Below, piece after piece: positions 29,003-37,542 of a DNA stretch of 64,000 nucleotides; the stretch's first letter is position 1; every line of letters starts with the position of its first letter. The translations under genes and the position numbers were made by a program. The notes beneath the pieces are model-generated. The model ran no database searches. It was not told the origin of the DNA and saw only the letters and a list, made by a program, of their open reading frames with translations. The DNA is from an uncultured Eubacteriales bacterium. Its GTDB lineage: Bacteria; Bacillota; Clostridia; TANB77; CAG-508. The DNA is taken from contig CASEIV010000002.1 of the NCBI GenBank assembly GCA_949288175.1, positions 186,001 to 250,000 on the forward strand, read 5' to 3'.

Positions 29003-29060
29003 ATAAATTATTTCATTACGAATGTGATTGGAGATGTTTTAGAATTTGTTATATAATTTA
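29003..29060. repeat. Decayed copy of the nested inverted-repeat element
   Basis: The 5' box ACGAATGTGATTGGAG is intact at 29018-29033, but it is followed at once by TTTTAGAATTTGT, which in the copy at 45 kb belongs to the right inner arm. Only short outer arms remain (ATAAATTAT 29003-29011, ATAATTTAT 29052-29060). It looks like an internal deletion. It lies in the divergent gap between 28145-28882 and 29153-29746. Confidence 0.55.
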
Positions 29061-29097
29061 TCATATTCTATTGTTAAAATCGAAAAATACAAATCTC

Positions 29098-29126
29098 TTG
29101 CTTTTAAAAATCACATATGTTAAAAT
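29098..29126 (+). promoter_or_regulatory. Probable promoter of the 29153 gene
   Basis: TTGCTT at 29098, a 17-base spacer and TAAAAT at 29121-29126 with TG one base upstream (extended -10). Confidence 0.5.
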
Positions 29127-29152
29127 GAACAAAAAACAAAAGAGGTGTAGAA

Positions 29153-29746
29153 ATGAAAAATAATAAAAAATTATTCATATTATTAGTTGGAATCTTTGTA
29201 TGTCTTTTATTATTTTCCATTGTTTTAATTTATGCAAAATATCTTTCATCTACAGATGGTCAAACAGATATCAGTATTGCAAGATGGAATATCATGGTAA
29301 ATGATAAATCCATAAAAAACAATACAGATATATCATCTGCTATACAACCAATCTTTACAGGAAATAAAAACATAGCCTCTGACATCATAGCTCCTACTGC
29401 TGAGGGATATTTTGATTTAAATTTTGATTTTACAGATGTTGATGTATCTTTTCAATATGAAATTAATGTTTCTGCAAATGAAAATAGTTCTGTTACAGAC
29501 TTAGTAGCAACAGGATATTCTCAAGATGATGGTGAAAAAATTACATTTGATGAATTTAATCAACCAATAACAGATACCATTTCATTAGATGACAATATTG
29601 ACCATAGAAAAATACGTGTGTACATTCTTTGGAATGATGACGAAAATACAGCGCAAATGACAGATGATGATGATACGCAATCTACTAAACAAGATAATCC
29701 TGCTCTTTTAAATGTTAATATTTCATTCACACAAGTTGCAGATTAA
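29153..29746 (+). CDS. TasA-like exported subunit
   Basis: 197 residues. Signal helix at about 6-26 (LFILLVGIFVCLLLFSIVLIY), a junction YAKYLSSTDG, then ISIARWNIMVND, the 'WN(I/V)' strand shared with two other small exported proteins here (37543 and 30011). The body is beta-rich (GYFDLNFDFTDVDVSFQYEINV) and the end is LLNVNISFTQVAD. It is the only fibre gene on the + strand in the island. AGAGGTG ribosome site. Its end faces the 30011 gene across inverted-repeat copy 3. Probably cleaved by one of the SipW enzymes and assembled as a minor subunit. Confidence 0.75.
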   Translation: MKNNKKLFILLVGIFVCLLLFSIVLIYAKYLSSTDGQTDISIARWNIMVNDKSIKNNTDISSAIQPIFTGNKNIASDIIAPTAEGYFDLNFDFTDVDVSFQYEINVSANENSSVTDLVATGYSQDDGEKITFDEFNQPITDTISLDDNIDHRKIRVYILWNDDENTAQMTDDDDTQSTKQDNPALLNVNISFTQVAD

Positions 29747-29791
29747 AATAGATATATTTTAGTCAATATACTTGTGTTTTATTTTTATCTT

Positions 29792-29991
29792 GTCCCATTC
29801 ATAAGATATATGTATTATTATTTTAAAGAATTTGAATGCGACCAAAATAGTTTTACAAATTCTTAAGATAAAATCGTAAAGGGTCCTGTTTCCGGGTATT
29901 GTTACGGGTTTATCTTTAGAATTTGTTAAACGTAAATGAAGGGTAGCCGAAAATCTTTAAAATAATAATACATATATCTTATGAATGGGAC
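29792..29991. repeat. Nested inverted-repeat element, copy 3
   Basis: Outer arms 29792-29829 and 29954-29991 are a perfect 38-bp inverted repeat. The 5' box is diverged (GAATGCGACCAAAATAG from 29834) and the 3' box is TAGCCGAAAA at 29944-29953. Inner stem ACAAATTCTTAAGATAAA with TTTATCTTTAGAATTTGT (one mismatch). Located between convergent genes, so it could terminate both. Confidence 0.85.
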
Positions 29992-30010
29992 TTAAAAAAT
30001 CATTATTTTG

Positions 30011-30610
30011 TTATTCATTTCTTTGTGTCGCAATCAATGTCATTTTTAATTCTATACTATTTTCATCTGGATGTAATTCATAAAACTCATAAGCTTTATT
30101 TCCCCATATAGTATCTGCTTCATCATCTCCTGATTCAAAATCCCACTCTAAACTAATGGTAAATTTTCCATTACCTGTTCCTTCACTTAATTCTTTGTCA
30201 TCTTTTTTTATATAAATTTTAAATGGATACTCTGTATTCATCTTGTTTATGATATCTTCAGTAGTTGGTCCATTTTCTTCATCTACAATAAAGGTCTCTC
30301 CCATAACCTTTAATTCTTTAATTTCATAATCTAAAACAGCAGGTGTTTCACCTTTGTTATGTACTTCTACTGTTTTTTCAAATCTATCCATACCAGGGTA
30401 AATTCTGCCAATACTAACTAATAAATTTGTTGTAATTTTTCCATCATCTCCAACAAATTCTACATTCCATGAACTAACATGTGCTGTAATATCGGTAGAA
30501 ACCCTTGTAGCATATATAAACCAAGCATATGCATTAAATAATATTAACAAGATTAAAATGAGCATATTTCTTATTTTAACTTTTTTAATAATTTTAATAA
30601 ATGTATGCAT
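30011..30610 (-). CDS. TasA/camelysin-like exported subunit
   Basis: 199 residues. Signal helix at about 14-28 (NMLILILLILFNAYAWF), with AYAWFIYATRVSTDI at the junction and SSWNVEFVGDDGKI just after it. GMDRFEKTVEVHNKGETPAVLDYEI is the classic 'pG......v.v.N.g...a..r..i' strand of the TasA/CalY fold. It lies 42 bases downstream of its own SipW gene (30652), the standard sipW-tasA pairing, which makes it the likely direct substrate. Confidence 0.85.
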   Translation of the reverse strand: MHTFIKIIKKVKIRNMLILILLILFNAYAWFIYATRVSTDITAHVSSWNVEFVGDDGKITTNLLVSIGRIYPGMDRFEKTVEVHNKGETPAVLDYEIKELKVMGETFIVDEENGPTTEDIINKMNTEYPFKIYIKKDDKELSEGTGNGKFTISLEWDFESGDDEADTIWGNKAYEFYELHPDENSIELKMTLIATQRNE

Positions 30611-30651
30611 ATTTCATCCCTTCATTAATCTTTGCAGTTTATTATCTATAA

Positions 30652-31269
30652 CTATTCTTTTTTTGTTTTATCTTCATTGTCTTTATCATCACCTTTTTCT
30701 TCTTCATCTTCATCGTCGTCATCATCTAATCTTGACCTTATAATTTGTCTAAAAGTAAGTAATACAATTGGAACAAATACCACGAAATAGAAAACATAGT
30801 TATTTGACATTGCTCTTTGTAAAAGTGATAATAATCCCATTTTATAAATTACTTTTCCAATTACTTCATTTTGTGTTATTTCTGGATCTGCTTTTGTATT
30901 GGCTATACCTTTTGTTTGAATCCTATAATTCTCATTTTCTTTTTCTATCATAATGACTTGGTGAGTTACAATTTTGTCTTTGAAACTGCCTTCTTTTCCT
31001 TCATACACAATGTCATCCCCTACTTGAATTGTTGCTGGATCAACTTCTTTTGAGACCAAAACATCTCCTACATTATATTCAGGTGCCATACTTCCTGTGG
31101 CAACAACGAAAATTCTATATCCAAATAATGTTATTTCATTATTTGTCGTTCTTTGCAAAATTGCAATAATTAATATGAATAATACGATAATAAAAATGAT
31201 CGTATATATAATATTTCCAATTATCTTTAGTATTTTATTATTTTTTAATTTTTGTATTTTTTCTTTCAT
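30652..31269 (-). CDS. sipW: SipW-type signal peptidase I (active)
   Basis: 205 residues, S26B family. Membrane helix at about 13-37, nucleophile Ser in VVATGSMAPEYNVGD, His in KIVTHQVIMI, the VGDDIVYEG and VIGKVIY blocks, and a second membrane helix at about 155-172. The C-terminal tail is extremely acidic and basic (DDDDDEDEEEKGDDKD), which is unusual for the family. AAAGGA upstream of ATG. It forms a two-gene unit with the 30011 subunit. Confidence 0.92.
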   Translation of the reverse strand: MKEKIQKLKNNKILKIIGNIIYTIIFIIVLFILIIAILQRTTNNEITLFGYRIFVVATGSMAPEYNVGDVLVSKEVDPATIQVGDDIVYEGKEGSFKDKIVTHQVIMIEKENENYRIQTKGIANTKADPEITQNEVIGKVIYKMGLLSLLQRAMSNNYVFYFVVFVPIVLLTFRQIIRSRLDDDDDEDEEEKGDDKDNEDKTKKE

Positions 31270-31302
31270 ATTAGTTACATTCCTTTCTTAAGGTGCAAAT
31301 CT

Positions 31303-31426
31303 GGTTGGAAAAGAATTAAATTTTGACAAGGAAAACGAATTTGAAATTTATGAGGCGTACATTTAGTACGTTGATTAAATTTCAAATGAAGTTTGACACA
31401 GTCAAAATTGTAATTATTTTTCAACC
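31303..31426. repeat. Nested inverted repeat without the conserved core
   Basis: Outer arms from 31303 (GGTTGGAAAAGAATTAAATT) and to 31426 (its imperfect complement), inner stem TTTGAAATTTA with TAAATTTCAAA, tip CGTAC with GTACG. The layout is like the other copies but shorter, and only ACGAAT of the 5' box is present. It fills the space between the sipW gene and the 31428 stop codon. Confidence 0.6.
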
Positions 31427-31427
31427 T

Positions 31428-32567
31428 TTAATTCCCCTTTATCTCAACCATATCCTCATACTGGTCAAAGTATTTTTTAAATATCTTTTGTATATCCTGT
31501 AAAACTGCCATTTTCTTATATTTTATCACTTCATATTTTTCAGCTACCATTTGTCTTAATTGTTCTTCCGTTATATCTTCATCTATATCTAACATTTTGT
31601 CTAACATTTGTTCTACAACAATTGCTTTTATCTCTTTTTTTGTATCTTGTTTTTCCATGTTATCTTCGTCTAAAGTTTTCATTGCTAAATATTGCAATAA
31701 AAAGGCCTCGTCCATCATCTTTTTTAATTGTCCATTATCCATATAATCTTTATTATCTTCTGATTCTATGGTTTGTTCATCAAAATTGGCTTTTAAAAAC
31801 TCCCATAATTTCATAGCATATTGAAAATGAACGTTTTTTAAAACGACATTTGTTTTTCTAATTGGATCTTTCACAAGTATAATATTTTCTTTGGCCAGTA
31901 TTTTATATACTTCAGTTGATTCAATATCTGATATTTTTCTTTCTATTTCTTCTATTCTCAATAACAAACTTTTATTTCTTTCTTCAGAATCTTTCTGTTC
32001 AGTATCCAGTTTCGAATTAATAGAAACATTTATATCTACTTCTTCATCATTTAATTTAGATTTTGCATTATATTCTAATTGTTTATTATTTTTGTTTTCT
32101 TCTTTATTCTCAGTGGCTATTGGTTGCAATAATGCATCTTTTCTTATATTTACAAAATACTTCATATTTTGTACTAATGTATATATTAAACGATTTTCAT
32201 ATGTATTATAAGTTTCTTCTTTTCTTACATTTAATAATTTGGATGGGATAACATCCCCTGTTTCTTTATCAATATCTTGTATCAGATTTGTGTGTTTAGA
32301 TAAATGCTTAATTGTTTCTACTGATACTTTTTTTGCTTGTTCGATTTTTACAGTTTCTTCTTCATTTTTTATAAAACGATTTGGAGACCTAAAAATAGAA
32401 TCAATATGTGGTATCACTTCTTCCATCATATTTATCCATTCTATGTCTCTTGTTATATACTTTTTTTCTGTTTGCACTTTTAATGTAGATTCAGCAGTAT
32501 CTATAAATGTTTTCGTTTTTTCGTGATTTGAATTTTCATATAGTTCTATAACTTCTAAGTTTTCCAA
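31428..32567 (-). CDS. DUF2357-like partner of the McrB-type ATPase, no nuclease seen
   Basis: 379 residues, soluble. KLLNVRKEETYNTYENRLIY is the conserved heart of DUF2357, the domain found at the N-terminus of McrC-like proteins. It is followed by a coiled coil (RNKSLLLRIEEIERKISDIE) and helical regions. McrC-type proteins normally add a PD-(D/E)xK nuclease; I see no such motif before the end (FKKYFDQYEDMVEIKGN). The start is TTG 32567 with GGGGAGAG about 8 bases upstream. It lies 17 bases after the ATPase gene, so the two are an operon. The pair resembles the ATPase/coupler part of McrBC reused for something other than restriction. Confidence 0.6.
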   Translation of the reverse strand: MENLEVIELYENSNHEKTKTFIDTAESTLKVQTEKKYITRDIEWINMMEEVIPHIDSIFRSPNRFIKNEEETVKIEQAKKVSVETIKHLSKHTNLIQDIDKETGDVIPSKLLNVRKEETYNTYENRLIYTLVQNMKYFVNIRKDALLQPIATENKEENKNNKQLEYNAKSKLNDEEVDINVSINSKLDTEQKDSEERNKSLLLRIEEIERKISDIESTEVYKILAKENIILVKDPIRKTNVVLKNVHFQYAMKLWEFLKANFDEQTIESEDNKDYMDNGQLKKMMDEAFLLQYLAMKTLDEDNMEKQDTKKEIKAIVVEQMLDKMLDIDEDITEEQLRQMVAEKYEVIKYKKMAVLQDIQKIFKKYFDQYEDMVEIKGN

Positions 32568-32584
32568 CTGTTATTCTCTCCCCT

Positions 32585-34105
32585 CTATGCCATCTTTTTC
32601 AATCTTAATAAATAATCTATACATTCTTTCATTTTATTTTTGCCAAAAGTTGTATTTAAAAATTGAATATATGGATCAATTTCGTCTCTAATATATGACA
32701 TATTTAATTGCTCAAATTTTCTTAATATTTTTTTAGCAATAAAATAATCTACACCAGCAATCTCATCTCCACCACATACTACATATACAGGCACAAATTT
32801 TTTCATGTGTGCAACAATACGATTACCAAAAGCAATACGAAAATGTTGTATAACATAATTATCCATTTGTTCTATTTTATCCATTGTTTCCTCAGAAATT
32901 GGATTTTCCTGTATGGCTGTTTCAAATAACTTATCTAGATATGTAAAATTAATTCCTTGTGCTTCTGTATAGACTGGTTCAAACGCAACACTTTTTTCAT
33001 TGATGTCTATTGGCATTGCTCTATCATATACCTTATCTGTTACAGCAAATGTGGAATCATCATTATTGATTGTACCTATATACCACATATTGGCTGGTAC
33101 TTTTATCTTTCCACCTTCAATATATTTCGGGTCAGTTTTCCAGCTATTAGGAACTAATTCGATAATCCATTCATCTCTATTTGGCATTTCCAAAATAGAA
33201 AGCATTTCTGCAAAATAATATTCCACACGTGATAGGTTCATCTCGTCTAAAATGACTGTAAATACTTCATCTACATAACCTGCTGTATACATTTCTTTTA
33301 ACATTTCTGTTTCATTGAATTTTTTTGTAAATTCATTAAAATATCCAAACATATCTGTTCTGTCTCTCCATGATGGTTGCACAGATGCAACACATGAGTC
33401 ATGTCTCATAAATTTTCCCCATGCATATGCAAGAGATGTTTTACCAGTTCCAGAAATACCTTGTAAAATGATTAATTTAGTAGAAGCCAAAGCTGAAATG
33501 AATATTCTTACCATTTCTGGTTTATAATATAATTTCAATTTTGAAGCAGAAAAATTCCTAAAATTTTCACATAATTCTGGCAATGTAAATGAATTTTCAT
33601 AGTCTGGTTGTTCATAATCTTCATATTTTAAATCAATTTCATGCAATTTTGCAAAACGGATATCTGGATTATTAGCATCTTCTTCTTGATCTTGTTCGTC
33701 TATTTCTGGTGATTCATCTGGTTTTAGGCCTAATTGTGATACTTTCATTGCCATAATATTTTCTTTTTCCTTCATTAAAGTTTCTACTTGCTTATTTAAT
33801 GAAGCCACTTCTTCTAATAAAGCATCTTGATCAACTGCTTTTTTTCTAAATTTTATATATTTTCTACATAATAAATAAATCAGTGCTATAATTAATCCTA
33901 CAAATATTAAAATACATAAAATAGATACAACAACCAAAATCCACTCAGGTGCTGATAAATCTCCTTTGTAAGTATCTATAATATTTTGGTAAGAATCAAA
34001 ATCAAACATTTGACTAAAACCTGTCCCAATTGCTTTTATAACGGTTGTAATTCCTGAAAAGAATTGTTTTAAAAATTCATACAAAAATTTTGAAAACGTC
34101 TCCAT
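32585..34105 (-). CDS. Membrane-anchored McrB-like AAA+ ATPase
   Basis: 506 residues from ATG 34105, chosen because AAAGGA lies upstream; an ATG 45 bases earlier falls inside an inverted repeat and lacks a site. The N-terminal 95 residues have a hydrophobic helix at about 55-80 (WILVVVSILCILIFVGLIIAL), then a basic stretch, a coiled coil (LLEEVASLNKQVETLMKEKE) and an acidic linker. The AAA+ domain has Walker A GISGTGKTSLAYAW, Walker B VILDEMNLSRVEYYF and a sensor GTINNDDSTF followed by VYDRAMPIDI, the McrB/AAA_5 pattern. It is membrane-bound with the ATPase in the cytoplasm. In this island a role in moving or assembling surface proteins is inferred, not shown. Confidence 0.78.
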   Translation of the reverse strand: METFSKFLYEFLKQFFSGITTVIKAIGTGFSQMFDFDSYQNIIDTYKGDLSAPEWILVVVSILCILIFVGLIIALIYLLCRKYIKFRKKAVDQDALLEEVASLNKQVETLMKEKENIMAMKVSQLGLKPDESPEIDEQDQEEDANNPDIRFAKLHEIDLKYEDYEQPDYENSFTLPELCENFRNFSASKLKLYYKPEMVRIFISALASTKLIILQGISGTGKTSLAYAWGKFMRHDSCVASVQPSWRDRTDMFGYFNEFTKKFNETEMLKEMYTAGYVDEVFTVILDEMNLSRVEYYFAEMLSILEMPNRDEWIIELVPNSWKTDPKYIEGGKIKVPANMWYIGTINNDDSTFAVTDKVYDRAMPIDINEKSVAFEPVYTEAQGINFTYLDKLFETAIQENPISEETMDKIEQMDNYVIQHFRIAFGNRIVAHMKKFVPVYVVCGGDEIAGVDYFIAKKILRKFEQLNMSYIRDEIDPYIQFLNTTFGKNKMKECIDYLLRLKKMA

Positions 34106-34142
34106 ATTTATTATATTTCCTTTCTTTTTCTTTTGCGTTGTT

Positions 34143-34330
34143 GCTATCATTTACTATTATTTTATTATTTTGCAATACCGCGTAAGCGACCAAACGAGCA
34201 AAGCGAGTGCGATTGGAGTAATCTTCCTTCGCTGAAAGTAAATTTTTAACTATTTAAAAATTTATCTTTCAGCATTAGTGATTACGACACACAAGGTATA
34301 AAAAATAATAAAATAATAGTAAATGATAAC
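34143..34330. repeat. Nested inverted-repeat element, copy 4 (diverged)
   Basis: Outer arms begin at 34143 (GCTATCATTTACTATTATTT) and end at 34330 with the complement, about 36 bp with few mismatches. 5' box GAGTGCGATTGGAG at 34205-34218; no clear 3' AGCCGAGGA box, but GTAATC/GATTAC pairs there. Inner stem GCTGAAAG-TAAATTTTTAA with TTAAAAATTTATCTTTCAGC. An extra GCGTAAGCGAC...GCAAAGCGAG segment precedes the 5' box. Confidence 0.75.
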
Positions 34331-34351
34331 CAGTAACACAAAATCAAATTT

Positions 34352-35353
34352 CTATATTTCTATAATATTGTTTTTCACTTCTTCATTAAATTGCATAACT
34401 TGTCCATATTGTTTTGACTCTTTGTTAAGTATGACATATTTAAACATTTTTAAATTTTCCATATTTTTATAATTTGCTTCAAAAGAATTATCTAAAATAA
34501 TCGCAAATCTATATCCCTCTCTCATAAGTTCATATACAGCTTCTTTATTTTCTATAAAATATTCATATCTTATTTTTAAACATAGCTTATCTTGAATTAT
34601 TGCATTGTCAATAATATGTAATATGCTTTTTATTTTTTTAGGTTTTGCTAATAAAGTTTCTGCAAATTCAACAATATATTGTTTTTTAAAATTTTGCTTA
34701 ATAACATCTCTTATAATCTGAACACTCATTAAGTAATATTCTATAACCAATTTATCCTCATTTGTAATTCCTGAATTAAATACCTTATTAATTGCCATTT
34801 CGCTGTATTCCATAGGAAATTTTAATTCAAATTTTAGGTTTACTCTGTATACATTTAAAATATTCTTATAATTTGATATCTTTAAGAAAAACTCATCTGT
34901 GTTAAACTTAGTTAATAATCTTTCTTTTTCTTCGTTTATATTCATCATTTCTCTATATAAATTTTCTTCAAAGTCAGCATCATCTCTATTTAAAAGTTTT
35001 CTTCTAAGTTTGGCTATTTTAGATATCTTATTTTTTAAGTCTTTACAATATACAACATGATCAAAGTATAAAACATAACAGTAAAAAACATGTAACTTGT
35101 CTATAAACTCCTTATCTCCAAAATTTTCTGAAATGGCATATTCATATGTTTTTCTTAATTCTTCTAGTATCGTTCTTCTGATTGTTGTATTTTCACTTCC
35201 TTTAAAGAAATGATAATATCTTGCATTTATGTATTTGTCAGAATACATATCATCATATCTTTTATCATATGTGTCTTCAAATATTAATTTTAGATATGTT
35301 GTAATTTGTTTTTTTGTTAGTGTAATGTATTCATTCATAATATTTATTGTCAT
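34352..35353 (-). CDS. Unknown helical protein upstream of the ATPase
   Basis: 333 residues, soluble, mostly helical, with YIEFxx-like charged runs and a central coiled coil (KISKIAKLRRKLLNRDDADF). No signal peptide, membrane helix or catalytic motif seen. The C-terminal part (YRFAIILDNSFEANYKNMENL, KMFKYVILNK) could be a small Rossmann-like unit. Start ATG 35353 with GGAAG upstream. It lies 33 bases after the exported protein gene at 35387 and before the ATPase unit, so it may be the cytoplasmic member of this assembly operon. Unrecognised family. Confidence 0.55.
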   Translation of the reverse strand: MTINIMNEYITLTKKQITTYLKLIFEDTYDKRYDDMYSDKYINARYYHFFKGSENTTIRRTILEELRKTYEYAISENFGDKEFIDKLHVFYCYVLYFDHVVYCKDLKNKISKIAKLRRKLLNRDDADFEENLYREMMNINEEKERLLTKFNTDEFFLKISNYKNILNVYRVNLKFELKFPMEYSEMAINKVFNSGITNEDKLVIEYYLMSVQIIRDVIKQNFKKQYIVEFAETLLAKPKKIKSILHIIDNAIIQDKLCLKIRYEYFIENKEAVYELMREGYRFAIILDNSFEANYKNMENLKMFKYVILNKESKQYGQVMQFNEEVKNNIIEI

Positions 35354-35386
35354 TTTATGTGCTTCCTTTCTTTAAAATCATTATAT

Positions 35387-36334
35387 CTATTGACTGCTAA
35401 CAGTTATAATGGATTTATCATTACTACCATTTGGATATGTATAATTTTGATTGACATCCACTTTATAAAATCTAATTTCTCTACTAGAGATAGCGTCTAT
35501 TTTAATGGTAAACCCATTTATGTATGTTTTACCATCTATATTGGTTGTTGTTATATTTGTTGCATCTGAATAAACACTATTTGTTACATCAAATAAAACT
35601 TCTCTTGGATTAAATTCAATTTTAACTTCTGCCGAATAACATTTTGATTTTTTATCCTCTAATAATGATAAATAGGTATCTATATCTATCCTATCTCCCA
35701 CATGAAAAGAATCAAATGCTTCTTTAACAGTATAGTAAGTTAACGTATTTGTAATACTTAATAACATATATGGGTCTTGTGAGTTATCTGTGATTTGATA
35801 AGTAAGTTCCTCTTTTCCTACAACAAATGTAAATCTTCCCTTTAACGTCTTTTTGTATGGTGCAGTTGAATTAACAACTACATCGACAACAACTTTGTCT
35901 CCATCTTTTAATTGGGTATTTGGCGTAATTGTTAAGTTAAAAAAATCTGAATTAGTGTCTGCGTTAATAATTCCTTGTGTTTTACTTAGCTGACAAATTG
36001 CATTATCACTACATGTATATGAAATATCATATCCAATATCATAAGTTGCAGATTCTATATTATTTAAACGACTATTCATATTGATTGTAATGGTATAATC
36101 ATCTACGCCTGACCAATTATCAACTTGATAAATAGAGTTATCTTCTGACAATTTATCACTAAAAAAATAAAATTCTTTACTTCTTACAAAAAAATTGCTT
36201 ACATTATTTGTTAGATATCTACCAAAAATAATGATAAATGACAAAAGGCTGAGTGCAATCAGTGTAACAATAATTATTTGATTTCTTTTATATTTTATAT
36301 TTTTGCTTATAACATTTCCTATTTTCTTTTGCAT
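35387..36334 (-). CDS. Exported protein with Ig/cohesin-like beta domain
   Basis: 315 residues from ATG 36334, placed just after GAGG; an in-frame GTG 24 bases earlier overlaps the end of the previous gene. The basic N-terminus is followed by a membrane/signal helix at about 20-39 (NQIIIVTLIALSLLSFIIIF). The outer part has alternating strands with TISYTC-like repeats: YDIGYDISYTCSDNAICQL (two Cys that could form a disulfide), GDKVVVDVVVNSTAPYKKTL and EVKIEFNPREVLFDVTNS. The last resembles the 'v..d...l.fD' of cohesin-like domains. It closes the run of small exported genes and overlaps none. Likely anchored adaptor or tip protein. Confidence 0.6.
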   Translation of the reverse strand: MQKKIGNVISKNIKYKRNQIIIVTLIALSLLSFIIIFGRYLTNNVSNFFVRSKEFYFFSDKLSEDNSIYQVDNWSGVDDYTITINMNSRLNNIESATYDIGYDISYTCSDNAICQLSKTQGIINADTNSDFFNLTITPNTQLKDGDKVVVDVVVNSTAPYKKTLKGRFTFVVGKEELTYQITDNSQDPYMLLSITNTLTYYTVKEAFDSFHVGDRIDIDTYLSLLEDKKSKCYSAEVKIEFNPREVLFDVTNSVYSDATNITTTNIDGKTYINGFTIKIDAISSREIRFYKVDVNQNYTYPNGSNDKSIITVSSQ

Positions 36335-36354
36335 ATGACTCCTCTTTAAAATTT

Positions 36355-36927
36355 TCACGAAGTTATTTGATGTGAATCAACTTTAATTTCTAAAGCTTCT
36401 ATAATATTTTGATAATTTGTTGTATTATAATTTTCTGGAAAACGAATAACCAATTCATATATATTGGTTTTTGGTTCTTTATAATATAAATTTTCTTCTT
36501 GTGTGGTTATATTTCTAAAATATGTACCATATTCATCTGGTTCTACCGTATTTGTTTCTATTATATTGACTGCTCCATTATCTGTATGTTTCTGATTTTT
36601 ATATAATTCATAGGTTAATGGCAGATTTGTTGTTGTTCGAATTGTTAAATCATATACCAAATCAATTTCAGCCGTTTTTTCTCCATCTTGATTGCCGATT
36701 GAAAATGTATATACATATGCATCATCTTGTGGAAATAATGATGCTAGATTTAATGTCATTGTTTTATAATCTTCATTTAATAAGTAAAATGCAATATCCA
36801 CATTTGCTGTTGAATTTGCTATGCTTTCATATTTTGATAAAACAAGAACAACGATTCTGATTAAAACTAAAAGACATAATATAAGAATGACAAATTTTGC
36901 ATATAATCTCTTCAGTTTTTTATTCAT
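36355..36927 (-). CDS. TasA-like exported subunit
   Basis: 190 residues. Signal helix at about 10-29 (KFVILILCLLVLIRIVVLVL) followed by SKYESIANSTANVDIAFYLL, the 'a.v.ia....' start of the mature TasA-type domain. YVYTFSIGNQDGEKTAEIDLVYDLTI is the conserved strand with the N-x-(D/G)-g pattern. It ends in LEIKVDSHQITS. It lies downstream of a SipW gene (36990) by 62 bases, so the pair repeats the sipW-substrate arrangement. Minor fibre subunit likely. Confidence 0.78.
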   Translation of the reverse strand: MNKKLKRLYAKFVILILCLLVLIRIVVLVLSKYESIANSTANVDIAFYLLNEDYKTMTLNLASLFPQDDAYVYTFSIGNQDGEKTAEIDLVYDLTIRTTTNLPLTYELYKNQKHTDNGAVNIIETNTVEPDEYGTYFRNITTQEENLYYKEPKTNIYELVIRFPENYNTTNYQNIIEALEIKVDSHQITS

Positions 36928-36989
36928 TTGTTTATCATTCCTTTCTTTGGTTATAAATTTAGTAAGAAAGTGTTGCTATACTATTCTTA

Positions 36990-37526
36990 CTAGTTATTTT
37001 CGTTATTAGCTTTATCATTTTTAGAAAAAAATTGCACAACAACTCCTAAAAGGAAAAGCAAAAGTAAAATAAGTCCTATGATTTCTGGTGACAGAAAAAT
37101 TTTTCTCCATATTCCTAATTTTGGTATGATATATATAACTCTTCCTAAAATCTGATCTTCTGTTATCGGTTTATCTTCACTATTATTGGCATCTCCTTTT
37201 GCCACTAAATGATTACCATCTTTTTCTACTAATCTATGTGTAATAAAATTGTCTCCTTCTTTATACACAATCACTTCGCCTTGGTTTACATCTTTTGTGA
37301 TTTTAACAATCACAACATCTCCTACTTCTATTGTACCTGACATACTCCCTGTTGCAACTTCAAAAAATGTATATCCAAATAAATTCGCATAATCATTTTG
37401 AAATACTTTTATTTGTACAATATAATAGATGCCTATCATAATGAAACACAAGACGATAAACAATAGAATATTCAATATATATCCTATTATCATGCTAATT
37501 GTTTTCTTTTCTTTATGTTTTGACAT
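36990..37526 (-). CDS. sipW: SipW-type signal peptidase I (active)
   Basis: 178 residues, S26B family. Membrane helix at about 11-34, nucleophile Ser in EVATGSMSGTIEVGD, His in NFITHRLVEKDG, the VAKGDANNSED box that in S26B carries acidic catalytic residues, and a second membrane helix at about 145-165. GGGAG five bases before the ATG. It is flanked on both sides by small exported proteins (36355 and 37543), so it probably cleaves both. Third intact SipW in 22 kb. Confidence 0.93.
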   Translation of the reverse strand: MSKHKEKKTISMIIGYILNILLFIVLCFIMIGIYYIVQIKVFQNDYANLFGYTFFEVATGSMSGTIEVGDVVIVKITKDVNQGEVIVYKEGDNFITHRLVEKDGNHLVAKGDANNSEDKPITEDQILGRVIYIIPKLGIWRKIFLSPEIIGLILLLLFLLGVVVQFFSKNDKANNENN

Positions 37527-37542
37527 TTTTTCTCCCGTAATA

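Noticed and set aside
31428..34105. Calling the McrB-like pair a type IV restriction system
   Set aside because: I see no nuclease motif in the partner, and the ATPase is membrane-anchored and sits among surface genes.
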